Assembly (NCBI GenBank): GCA_013400115.1
Contig: VXBP01009450.1
Span: forward strand, 584,685-648,684
DNA: 64,000 nt
Source of the DNA: Rhinopomastus cyanomelas
Taxonomy: Eukaryota > Chordata > Aves > Bucerotiformes > Rhinopomastidae
Direction: 5' to 3'
Below the pieces are notes generated by a model that did not search any database, was not told where the DNA came from, and saw only the letters and a list, made by a program, of their open reading frames with translations. This document shows, piece after piece, positions 21,801-33,800 of the stretch. Position numbers and translations under genes: made by a program. Within the stretch, counting starts at the first letter, position 1. Every line of letters begins with the position of its first letter.

Positions 21801-24800
21801 CCTCAGGAAGTTAAGTGTCTAGATGTCACCACACTTCTTTCATCATCATCATCATCTAAATTCCACACCAGCAAAAGAACTTGCAAGAGTATTGAGAAAC
21901 TTTGAGTGAATGGTCACAGAGACTTTGTTCTGGAATACTGCCAGAGCACCACTGTGCTGCTGCTGTTTATGACCGGCTGGTCTAGCCTTACCCACCGACA
22001 AGGCTTTTGTCAGATGTGTTTTAGCTGAAGAGAAGCTCTTCATTTCATGACGGCAGAGACCAGCAAGATGTCTCTATTGTTAGTCTTTCCTCTGAGGCAC
22101 TACGCTAAGAATGTGGTACAGCCAAACCTGTAACACATTCAATTCTGAGTCTATTCCAGGAAGGCTTTCTTGGTTACAGCAGCATGCAAATGCCACTACA
22201 GAAAAGTCAAAGAGACTCCCCAGGCAAAAGCCCTGCCAGGGGAAGGAGACAGAAACCGCTCCATGGTGCCTGTTTTGCTAGGTGATTTCAGGCTTGGCAC
22301 ACTGGTGGTGTATTTTTGCTGAAAAATATTTCTCTTCTGGGGCCCTGCAGTTTTTCTTCAGTAAGAGAATAAATGAATTAAAACAGCACTCCGAATTCTG
22401 TTGCATGCACTTGCTAAGCCAGGTACGCTGTAGCTGACTGTACTACCTTAGCCAATCTCTGCAGCTTAGTGCAACTCTCTAAAGCAAAGGTCAGGAAGTT
22501 ACTGGTTTTCAGTATATAAACTCCTAACTTTTTTCAGTGGAGACCTGCATCTTAGTTTAGTAATGTTAAGACCATTGACACAAGCATTGCATTGACATTG
22601 CCTTCTGTTAGTCTCTTAGAAGCATTGCTGTGCCTTTACTGGAGGTCTGCAGGCCATAGACTGGAAGCCCCTGTGCTAAGCTAATGCAAAAGCAAACGAA
22701 GTACAGATCACAGCAGGCAGGCTCTTAGCTGAAAGGAGACAGGGCAAGACCCTGATGAGCTGGAGCTGGTGACAGCATTACTACTGCAAGCCAAAAGCTC
22801 TCCTAAGGAAGTGCAACCATGTCACACTCTGCTGCCTCTGTCTCTGGTAGCCTACGTTTTTATTAGCTAGGATGAAATCTGTATTCATCACAATATAAAG
22901 TTTGTGTGGTTATTTTTTGTTTTCACATAGAAAAAGACTAAAACCAAAAGAGACCATTTCATTGATGCCTGCAGAGCCAGAGATAGTAGCTCCAAGAAGA
23001 CGTACGAGTAGCCTCAGTTAGTTTCCATCTTACGCTATATAGAGGATCTTAAGAAGAAGAGCACACCCGTGGATGGAGGAATCACAGGTTGTCCTAGATA
23101 GTCCAGTAGACATAACCTAGAGAAGGCTCAGTTGTGTAAAAAAGAGAGCACCCCTTCCTTAGGCTTCAGAGCTTCAAACTGTATAATTGATTCAGAGCCT
23201 ATCAAGGCAGATATTAAAAGGTCTGTGTCACACCTTTGGAGTTTTACTCACATGGCAGACCAAACCAGTAATGTTTACTTCAAATATCTGATGATGCCCT
23301 TCCGGATTGTCATTCAAGTCATTCTGAACTGCCTTCATCAAGACAGCTCATCTCCACCACTTTCTTTATACCAAATCCAACCTATCAGTGGGTGGAAAGT
23401 TGCTTTCCTTAAACTTACAGTGTTCGGAGGTTATTGAGATACTTGCTTTGAGGTTGTAATTCACTTCACAGTAGCTGCTCTGCTGAATTACTTTGCTCTG
23501 TATTGTACTACCAAACCAGGACTTTAAAGAATAAATCCCTGGAACTCAGTGCCTGTGTTAGTTTGTGAGTTCCTGAGAAGTAGAGGAAATCCTTTTGTTT
23601 TCAAATCCAATGGCTACATCCTTACACTTGTAGAAAGAAAGAGAAGCTGCTAATTTATGGCCCTCTCCTGAATGCACTGCCTTTTGTTTTCTTGGTATCT
23701 TTTTAAGGGTTATAAAAGGTTTTAAAAATTTAAAGACTACTTTGAAGACAGTTTAGACTTAAAAAAGAATTTAAATTTGAATTGAACAGGAGTTTTAAAG
23801 AAAGAAATGTAGAGTGTAAGAACTCTGTAACTTCCTTGGAGCTGGGAATTGGACTAGATGATCTCCAAGGGTCCTTTTCAACCTAATCAGCTGGATTCTG
23901 AATCTCCAGTGGAAGTTTTCTGTTGCATCATAAATCAGAGTTCACTCACTGCTAAAATGAGGAAATCTGACTTGCACTGTCCCTGACTTCTCCCAGAGGA
24001 ATGTTTCCCATCCTATGGCCAAACTAGTGACTGGGGCAAGGACACAGAGTCTGGAATTAAATGGGTAGCAAGTTATACTATCAAAGGAAGTTGATTCAGT
24101 GTCATTGGCAGACAAACTGGAGTGCCAAGTAATTAATATTGATTGAGCCAGACTCTACCACACGTTTATTAAGAACATGACATTAAAAATCAGAGGCATA
24201 CATTTTGATTTTGCAGCAGATTCTTTGAGGATGTGAAACAGTTGCCTAGCAACTTCTGGACTCCTCGCCCTTTCATTAAGTGTAACAGTTTTCCTCTACT
24301 ACTTTGAATTTAAAAGCTTCACGGAATAATGAAGTCACAGGCATATTTAACAGTAACCCTGTATTGTTAGCATAAATAATATCCTCATTTTATTTCCTTT
24401 AACCATCAGCAGTAGAGTCTAGAAAAACCAAGTCCAACTCCCTTGTTACTTCTCTGCACCACAGTGCATATGAAACCATGCAATCCTCAGTGCTAAGCAT
24501 CTTTGCCCTGAAGAGCTCTGTCTGGAATAAACTGGGCTGAGACAAGGTAAGAAATGTAGGAGTTAGCTGCTGGATTTTTTCCAGCAGTAGAGTTTAAAGA
24601 AAAAGTTTTCTGCTAGTGTTGTCACTACTGAAGATGAGACTTCGCTCCTGTAGCACTGAAGTTTTGAAAATGGTGCGTTTGGGACACGCATTAGAAAGCT
24701 CCTGTTGTCTCTCTTTTGGTGAGACATGCAAAAAACTGCTTTCTGGTGACACTTGTCTGTGGTACTGCCTTAGGATAAACTGCTAATAGAAACTCGTCTA

Positions 24801-27800
24801 ACTCTCGGCCTTAAAATGCAATTAAGGCTTTCCCATCAGCTTGGTGGAGGCAGACACTCATGGCAAAATGCTTCTAAAAGCCAGTCCTATCGTTGGCAGT
24901 TTCTTATGAAAGCTACTGTGTGTTCTCCTTTCTGACTTCTGTTTCAATACAATATGGGATGTGTTGTAAATTCAGTTCTGTAGCATTTTCCAGAATATTT
25001 TCAACAGAATAGTACAAGAGATGATTAAGTGATTCCTTCTGGTTGATCCATTAGGACTGAGCAGTCTGTTTCTCTCTCTTGCGATCCTGTGTTATTTGAC
25101 CTCCAGTAAGTGAAATAAGTGTAAATCCTGTGTGGTGCAGGTACATGCCAGCTGGATCAGATTAGGAGGGTGGGGTAACATTGTAGATTAATTACGTGGA
25201 GAAAAAGGGAACAAGAAGGGACACATAGATACCATCCACAGAACTTCCTGGGAGGGTACTGGTAGTATGCACTGAAATCAGCCAGCGGCCAGCAGGTTTG
25301 CCAGCTTGGAGAAACCACTCTGATAGTTCTCCAAGAAGACCTGCTCTAAACCATGGCATAAAAGCAGAGCCTCCTTTGGCACTCTGTGCGCTCACCTCTT
25401 GTGTTCCAGTAGCAGAGTAACCTGGTCTATGGGATCAGGTGCTAGGAGACAGGCTGCAGGATTGTGCTGTGAGTACAGGAGGTAGTGGTGCTGCTGGAGA
25501 AACATGTGAAGCTCACGCCTAGCCCTTGAGGCTTGACAAGCCTAGAGGAATATAGAGACTGAGGCCTTGTTTAAATTGCATTTTAACCTAGATTGTGTGA
25601 TTTCAAAACCAAGATGCTTAAACTTGTGCTAATACCTATGTGGGCATTTGTTTCAATTTAATTTGATTAAGCATTTAAAGCCTAATGAGAAAGGCAGTCT
25701 TAGCATGGCGGGTGGGGGGGGTAAAGGATTTATTTTCCCTGTGGACAACACCTTTCTTTCAGTTCTCATGTGTGATTTCTCAAGAGTGAGTATTCTTTGC
25801 ATTTCATATCTGGCCAGTTGTGGGGAAACAAAACCAGAGCCACATACAATCCAGTAAAAGTACATTTTAAAATATATATCAGCCCCTGTTAGATTTGTAC
25901 AAACAGTATCAGTGAGGGTGTAACTAGCTGGTCCCATGTCCTCCTCTCAGCACTTCCCTTATGAGGGGAGATTGAGAGATCTGGGACTTTTCAGGTTGGA
26001 GAGGAGAAGGTTACGAGGGAACTTAATCACTGCCTATAAAAACATGAAGACTGGGTGTCAATAAGAAAATCTCTTCATCTGTGCCCTGTGATAGGACAGT
26101 GGCAGTGGGTGTCAGTTGAAGCACAGGAAGTTCCACTTCAATATGAGAAAAATTTTCTTTATTGTAAGGGTTACAGAGCATTGGAACAGGCTGCCCATGA
26201 AGTTGTGGAGTCTCCTTCTCTGGAGACTTTCAAGACCAGCCTGGATACATTTCTGTGTAACCCATCTTAGATTTTATGATTCTGTTCGAGTGGGGGGGGT
26301 TGGAGTCGATGACCCCTGGAGGTCCCTTCCAACCCGTAATGATCTGTGTATCTGTGTATTATTTGCCTGGGGAAAAAGCAGGACCTAGTTTGACTTCAGG
26401 AAAATCAAGTGAGTTTTACTAGTTAAATTAGCATTTGCAAACTATCACACTTAAAGAAGCATGGACTCCAAATTAATGAGTCTTTGCTCTTGCACAGTCC
26501 TTCTGTAATTGACCTTCCTGCTGTGTTGGGCCATCTTTTCTCTTATCCAAAGTACTGTGTGTTATTGTCAGAAGCAGGTGATAATCCCAGTGTGGTATGT
26601 CCTACCGTACACTCTGCATGTGAACAGTGGCAGAGAGAAGTGGCCAATCCACAGGAGAAACAGGCCTTTTTCTCAAGGCAGCGTAGAAAAGAAAGAAATT
26701 TGACTAAGGTAGGGCGTGTGCAAGGGTCCATGTACAGTTGTCTTCAGTTTGGCATGTCAGATTCTAACTGCAGTACCCTCCTTGCTTCCCATGCAGAGTT
26801 CAGGCAGATGTTGAACTTTAGACCAGATGTGACTTTTCCTTAGTAACTTCCAGCTAGCCAGGCTTTGAGCCCTTAATGCTATATGGGAATTGAAATTCTA
26901 GGCAAGATTTTGTTACAGGTGAAACAAAACTTGTTTCTCACGTATCCCTAACAATGTCTGTTTTATTCTACCCTTGGAGCAGTGGAGTGAAGTGCAACAG
27001 ATGATAAATGGTACCCCAGTCTATATGTACCAGGACTGCAGTGTCCTTTCCGAGGGTGACACTGATCACTGGCTTCGTACCAACTGGATTTATCGTGGTG
27101 AAGCAGCTTCACGTGTTTATGTGGAGTTGAAGTTTACTGTGAGGGACTGCAAAAGCTTCAAAGGTGAAGTGGTGACCTGCAAAGAGACCTTCAATCTCTA
27201 CTACATGGAGTCTGAACAAGATGTCGGGATCCAGTTCCGCCGCCCGCTGTTCATCAAGGTCTGTAGTCCTGGGGGTGAAGGCTGAGTCATATCTTTCAGT
27301 TTAAACTAGTCATATCTTTCAGCTTAAGCTAGGTGTGTCTTGCTGGCTGGAGGAGGCCAGGAGAACTGGCATCTAGGGAGGGGCATGGATAGAAAATGTT
27401 GTCCTTATAATAAACTTTGTCCCCAGTGCCCTCTGTGATGATCAGAGCAATTTTTGTTATAAGAGGCACGGGAGTTTTCAGATCAGATCAGCCTTTCATC
27501 CTGCAAAACCACTTATTTAACTGGACACCATGTAGGTAAGGAATCTAATGGATTTTAACAGTGCTCGATGGTTGCACCAATGAGAATCACAGAATTATTA
27601 TGGCTGGAAAGGGTCTCGGAGATCATCAAGTCCAGCCCTCATCCCAACATCTCCCTAGACCTCTAGACCACGGCCTCAAATACTCTAGCTACTCCGTTTT
27701 TAAACACCTCCAGGGATGGTGACTCTACCACCTCCCTGGGCAGCCCGTTCCAGTGCCCAGCCACTCTCTCAGGAAAGAACTACTTCCTAACATCCAATCT

Positions 27801-30800
27801 AAACCTCCCCTGATGCAACTTGAGGCCATTTCCCCTCTTCCTATCATCAGTAATTTGAGAGAAGAGACCAGCACCAGCCTCACTACAAACCCCTTTCAGG
27901 GAGTTGTAGAGAGCAATAAGGTCTCTACTCAGACTTCTCTAGATTAAATAACTGCAGTTGCCTCAGCTGCTCTTCACAGGGCCTGTTCTCCAGCCCTCTC
28001 CCCAGCCTCACTGCCCTTCTCTGGACCCACTCCAGCACCTCAGTGTCCTTCTGATACTGTGGCACCCAAAACTGGAAACAGTACTCAAGGTGCTGTTTCA
28101 TGAGTGCAGAGTAGAGGGGCACAACTACCTTGCAGTTGATGTTCTGATCTGCAGCGGTACAGCCCAGAAACAGGTGTATGAAATTCACTAGTCATTTAAA
28201 AAAACAACAGTAAGTGACTTGTGATTTTCCCTGCATACAATTTGCATCACAGAAGAGATTTGCTCCTTTAGGGGCACTTCCTAAAGACCTCTGAAATGAG
28301 AGAATCAGAACATAATTTTTTGTCAGATCAGCGGATGACTGCAAAGGAGTTGAAAGGAGATGACAGAAAGTATTGGAACGAGAAAGGATTGGAACTTCAT
28401 TGTTAAGACCTCTTCCAAATGCAAAGCAAGCAGTGTGCTGGCACTAGGAGCAGCTGACCTTATAGCTTCTAAAAGGCATTAGTTTAAAAGAAGTTTGAGA
28501 GGCATGGGTTTCTCAGCAGCTGCTGTCAGCTCAGATGTTAAAGATGTTGTCTTTTTCATTCAGCTCAACACCGTGGCTGCAGATCGAAGTTTCACAAGCA
28601 GAGACATTGAATCGGGCGCCATGCAGCTGAACACAGAAGTGTGCCCCATTGGGAAGCTGTCTCGCCGGGGCTTCTACTTGGCTTTCCAGAACTCTGGAGC
28701 TTGCGTGGCCATGGTGTCTGTCCGAGTGTATTACAAGACTTGCCCCGAGACAGTGCAGGGCCTGGCCCGTTTTCCAGAGACACTGGCAGGTTCAGAAGGG
28801 CTGACAGAAGTTCCGGGGGTCTGCATGGAGTACGCAGCCGAAGAAGTGGGCTCTCCGCCCAGGATGCACTGCAGCACCGATGGGGAGTGGCTGGTACCAA
28901 TGGGCAGATGCCTCTGTGCTGTGGGGTTTGAGGAAGTCGATGGGAGCTGCGTAGGTGAGTATGCAGACAGACACTGGCTGTAGGCCATGGGAGAGGTTCC
29001 AGGGAGCTAGAGATCAGAGCATCTGTAAGCAGAAAGTGGGATCAGGGGATTTAGTGTGGTCTACCTCTCTCTTGCCTGCCAGGTGTGTCTTATACCTTTC
29101 CTCCGCTCCTTAGCTTCTCTTTTTCATTGTGATTTTTCTCCTCATGTGTCAAGTGTCAGACCTGCACACACCTCTCCACTCCCTCTTGGGCTTCATCCAG
29201 GAGCCTTTAGCTCTGGAGCTAGTTTCTGCGAGCTGTAACTGTATGATTGACACTGACTCACTCAACAACTGGTTCCCAACCCCTAAATGACAGCCTTGTT
29301 CTCTCAGGGCAGATGGGTCAGATGCATGAAACAGTGTATTTGTCCTGTGACTACCAAGCTGAAGGGTGGAGGGTGGCACGTTTCTCCTGTGTCCCCTTCC
29401 GCTTGGACTGGGATGACTCTCCTATCATGGGAACCTATGTAAAGTGCATTGCACAATAGCATCGGTGCCTGGCTCATTCCTCAGGAAGAGCAATTAATAA
29501 GCAGAGGAGTCACCAGGGTACTGGAGCCACAGAGCTGGCCAGGGTTGTTGGTGCAAACAGTGAAAAGGAGAGCCCTTTGCTGCAGAGAGGACAAGATTCA
29601 GCTTCTCAGGGCAACTTTATGTGTTGGTCGGGGGAAAGCATGTGTGGTGTTTTGAGGGATATGTATTATTGCAGAGAGGGAAGTCAAAGGCAGCACATCT
29701 TTGTTCTTGTCATCAGAGCCACGTGGAACAACGCTAAAGCACAGAGCAAAAGGAATCTGTGTGCTGCTCTCAGGGTCAGTGGATACCCAGTCTCTCGTTT
29801 TACCTTTGCTCTAACACAAGGATCTGGCGCCTCTATGGATTCACACTGCTAGCTGCTCGTTTTGCTTGAGGAGCTGGCGAAGGTTGAAGCACAAGATCCT
29901 TGCCCTCTTACAGCAATACCCTCTCTCTGCACAGCCCAGCCAGTTTTTCCACTTTGGTGCTACTGAGCTCTCCCCGCCCTCCTGAGAGCACTCCCCTGGG
30001 AAGGGGCAGGGAAGCCATCATGTCTGGGCAAGCCCCGACTGCTATCACAGCATAGGTTCTTTCTACATCTGTGCTTTTATCCCACTCCACCCAAGTACAA
30101 CTGCAGCCAGAAGTGTCTTTTGTAGGACCAGTAGAGACTGGGGAAGTCCCCCGGGGGAGAAGGGGAACAGAGGAAAACCTAGCAGGGGCAGGGGGAGGTA
30201 CTTCATGTCTAGAGCAGCGTCTTAGTGGCACATCAAGAAGAGAAAGTGGATGTAGGTTGCCTGCTGGGGGATATATTTGGGTCCTGTCCCTCAATAGAAA
30301 AGACCAGGCAGTGTGCAAAGTACTGGGAATAATCCATGTCAGGATAAAGAGTGAGGTCACAGCTTCTACTTTGTCCTCAGAAGATGGAAGGACTTCTTCA
30401 GACATTTAAATTGAAACAGGATGGAGAAAAACCTTCTGGCAGTGTCTTCTAGTTCTGAGTTTTGCCTTAAGTAGGAACAGTATAAAAAGGAAAGCTGAAC
30501 CCTTGCCTCATTAACAGACAGAAGAACCTGTTTGCTGTTACAGGACAGGTCACAACAGAAAGCCAGAGGTCGAAGTTCTTAACTAGTTCACTCAACCTCT
30601 CTGTGAATTCCCAGCCATATAAAGCCCCGCTGGGTACATAATGGCTTAGCCAACCTGTGATCCCAGACAAACTGTACCTGCCCAAAGCATTACGTCTCAG
30701 CTTCTCATAGCATGGTAGTCTCTGCTGTTGAAAAACTTGCAGCTCTGTGATTACCTTCCTCATGTAATTTACCGTGAACGCAAGGGCTGCCTGTGTTCTG

Positions 30801-33800
30801 GTTCATTCATGGCCTCTGCAGGGTGCCAGGTGAGCCCAGCTCCCTGTCAGCTCAGATCTGGCAGCTGCAGGCTGCCTGATTCTTGCTGGCACTGTCCTGA
30901 TGAGAATCTCAGCATCAGTGTTAGGGGCTGGAAGGGATCTCTGGAGATCATCCAGTCCACCCTCCCCTGCTATAACAGGATCACCTAGGGCAGATCCCAC
31001 AGGAACACATCCAGATAGGTTTGGAACGTCTCCAGAGAGGGAAACTGCACGACGTCTCTGGGCTCTGTCACCCTCACAGTGAAATCTTTTCCCCTTATGT
31101 TTCAACGGAACCTCCCGTGTTCCAGTTTGTGACCACTGAACGAGGGTTCTGCCACTTGGAAACGCTAAAAAGAGTCTGGTCCCATGCTCTTGTGCTTTCG
31201 ATAATCATAAGCATTGATCAGGTGTCCCCTCTGTTGGGCAAACAGACCCAGCTCTCAGTGTCTCTCCTCCTAAGGCAGCACCTGCAGGAATGCGGAATTG
31301 TAAGGAGCCCCCAGCCACCCCCTCTGCCCGCTGGTTCCTGGCAAGGAGGGCCGGGCAGACCCTTTCCCGGGCCCGTTTCTCCCACTGCGCCGCCCGGAGC
31401 GGGTGCGCAGAGCCCGGGGCATCCGGTGCCGAGGCCAGAGGGACCAGGCAGGAGCGGGGACTGGCTGCGTCCCGCCGCTGCCGGCAGCGCTCCTGGGGCA
31501 GTCGCAGGTGGCCACTCCATTGCTCGGGAAGCCCGAGGCCGGCGCTGATAGAACCCGAGCTCCCAGTCTCTCTCTCGCCGAGCCAAGCCTCCCCTTCCCA
31601 CCATGCGACAGCGCCACGACCGCCGCCTCGAGCGCCGCACCCGGCGGCACCTCAGGGGGAGGGTCCGCACCGCCTCCCGCTGCGCCGGGGCCGGCAGCCG
31701 CGGGGTGGTCGCCGGTGCTGCGGAGCCCCCTGTCGGCGGCGGCGGGTCCGGGTTGCGCGTTGCGTTGCGGAGGCGCCGGGCGCCGCCACCGTAGTACCTC
31801 GTGCGGTCAGGCGGGGGCGGCGGGGCCGGGGGCTCCGCCCCGAGGCGCTGGGGCTGCTCCCTAGCTGTGGGGCTGTGCCAGTCAAGGCTAGCCCGGGCTT
31901 GCGAGCCCCTTTGGCTCGGGACCAGTTGAGCTCGGGCTGCCCGCAGAAGCTGTCCCCGTACTGCGCCCCGGCTCTGCCGGCGGTGTCGGGGCTGGGGCGG
32001 GGTGTGCGGGCAGCTGGTGCCGCCGCTTCGGTTCGCTGCTGCGGACGCTGATGTAGTGATGGGATCCTCCCCTGGCTGCTGCCTGGCCGGGTACTTCAAG
32101 GGTTTGTCCTCTCGCCTTGGTGTCCCCCTTCCCGCACCCTCAAACCCCATAGCTCTCTGAAAGGCGTGTAGGTTCTCGGTACCGCCGGTGGGTAAAGCAG
32201 CTGTGGGCTGGAAGCTGGAGGAACAGGGGCCCGAGCAGAAGCTCACTGGAGGTCAGAGCAAACTCTTTCCAGAGGTCCCCAAACCTGAATGTTCCCAGTT
32301 TACTTGCTGGCTGTCTCAGCCTGATAATAAGACGGGGCATGTGATGTCCTACACTTGTGGCAGGTAGTTCAGGACCCTCTGAGGGATACAAGTCTGTGGC
32401 TCTGCACTTCCTTTGTTTATGGTGCTATCAAAGCTTTTCTGACCCAATCTAATCCTGCAGCATCAGGAATTCTGCAGTCTTGCAGTGGAGCAAAGCAGCA
32501 GGAGGCCACACATCTTCACTCCTGCATGAAGATGCATTCTCGGTTCTGAACAGCCTAAAGATCAAAGTAACTTTGCTTCTTCCTTATTTCTGAGGGAGAT
32601 GGTTTGATCTGGGATACAAATGGGAACTTTTTGGATTGGTGACACTCAGTGAAGACTTAAGCCTTTTAATTCTTTCAAGAGCTTTTGCTGTCACTGACCA
32701 CAAAGTTGCAAAATTGTAGCTCAGAGTGATAGACTCTTCTTAATCTTTAACTTTTCAGCTATTTCCTGAAGTCAGAAGCTGCTGGTTGCTCCTAGTTGTA
32801 TACAGGTTGCCTAGAGAGGTGGTAGGGACGTTGTAGAGATAGGCAGTAGAGAATGTCTCCGTCCCTGAAGAACTTTACTGAAATTACTTTAATGAAATAA
32901 GGGCAGTGTAGGTTCTTGCATCTGGGCAAGAACAACCCCAGGTACCAGTAAAGGCTGGGGACTGACCTGTTGGAGAGCAGTGTAGAAGAAAGGGACCTGA
33001 GGGTCTTGGTGACCATGAGCCAGCAATGTGCTCTTGTGGCCAAGAAGGCCAATGGCATCCTGGGGTGGACTAGAATGGGGGTGGTTAGCAGATCGAGAGA
33101 GGTTCTCTTCCTCTGTTTTGCCCTGGTGAGACCACATCTGGAATACTGTGTCCAGTTCTGGGTCTCTCAGTTCAATAAGCTCACAGAACTGCTTGAGAGA
33201 GTCCAGGGCAGAGCCACAAAGATGAGGAAGGGAGTGGAACATGTCCCTGATGAAGAAAGGCTGAGGGAGCTGGGTATCTTGAGCTTAGAGGAGACTGAGG
33301 TTGACCTCATTAATGTTTATAAATATGGAAAGGGCAATGTCAGGTGGGTGAGGCCAGGCTCTTCTCGGTGTCATCCAATGATAGGACAAGGGGCAGTGGG
33401 TGTAAGCTGGAACACTGGAGGTTCCACATCAATATGAGAAGGAACTTCTTCCCAGTGAGGGTGATGGAGCACTGGAATGGGCTGCCCAGGGAGATTGTCT
33501 AGTCTCCTTCTCTGGAGATGTTTAAAACCCACCTGGACATGTTCCTGTGTGAGTTGGTCTAGGTGATCCTGCTGTGGTGGGAGATTGGACTAAATGATCT
33601 TTCAAGGTCCCTTCCAATCACTAATACTCTGTGATTCTGTGACATTCAAGGTCAGCCTGGATGGGAGTCTGGGCAATCTGCTCTAGTTAGAAATGTTCCT
33701 GCTTATTGTAGAGGAGTAGGACTAGATGACCTTTGGATGTTCCTCCCAACCCAATACCTTCTATGATTGTGTGATAATTTCTTCTTTCTATGCTCTTTAG

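Noticed and set aside
31218..32246. 342-codon open frame on the - strand and overlapping + strand frames of 253 and 153 codons
   Set aside because: They coincide with the CpG-rich island, where stop codons are rare by composition. The translations are Arg/Pro/Ala-rich with no family motif and overlap on both strands.
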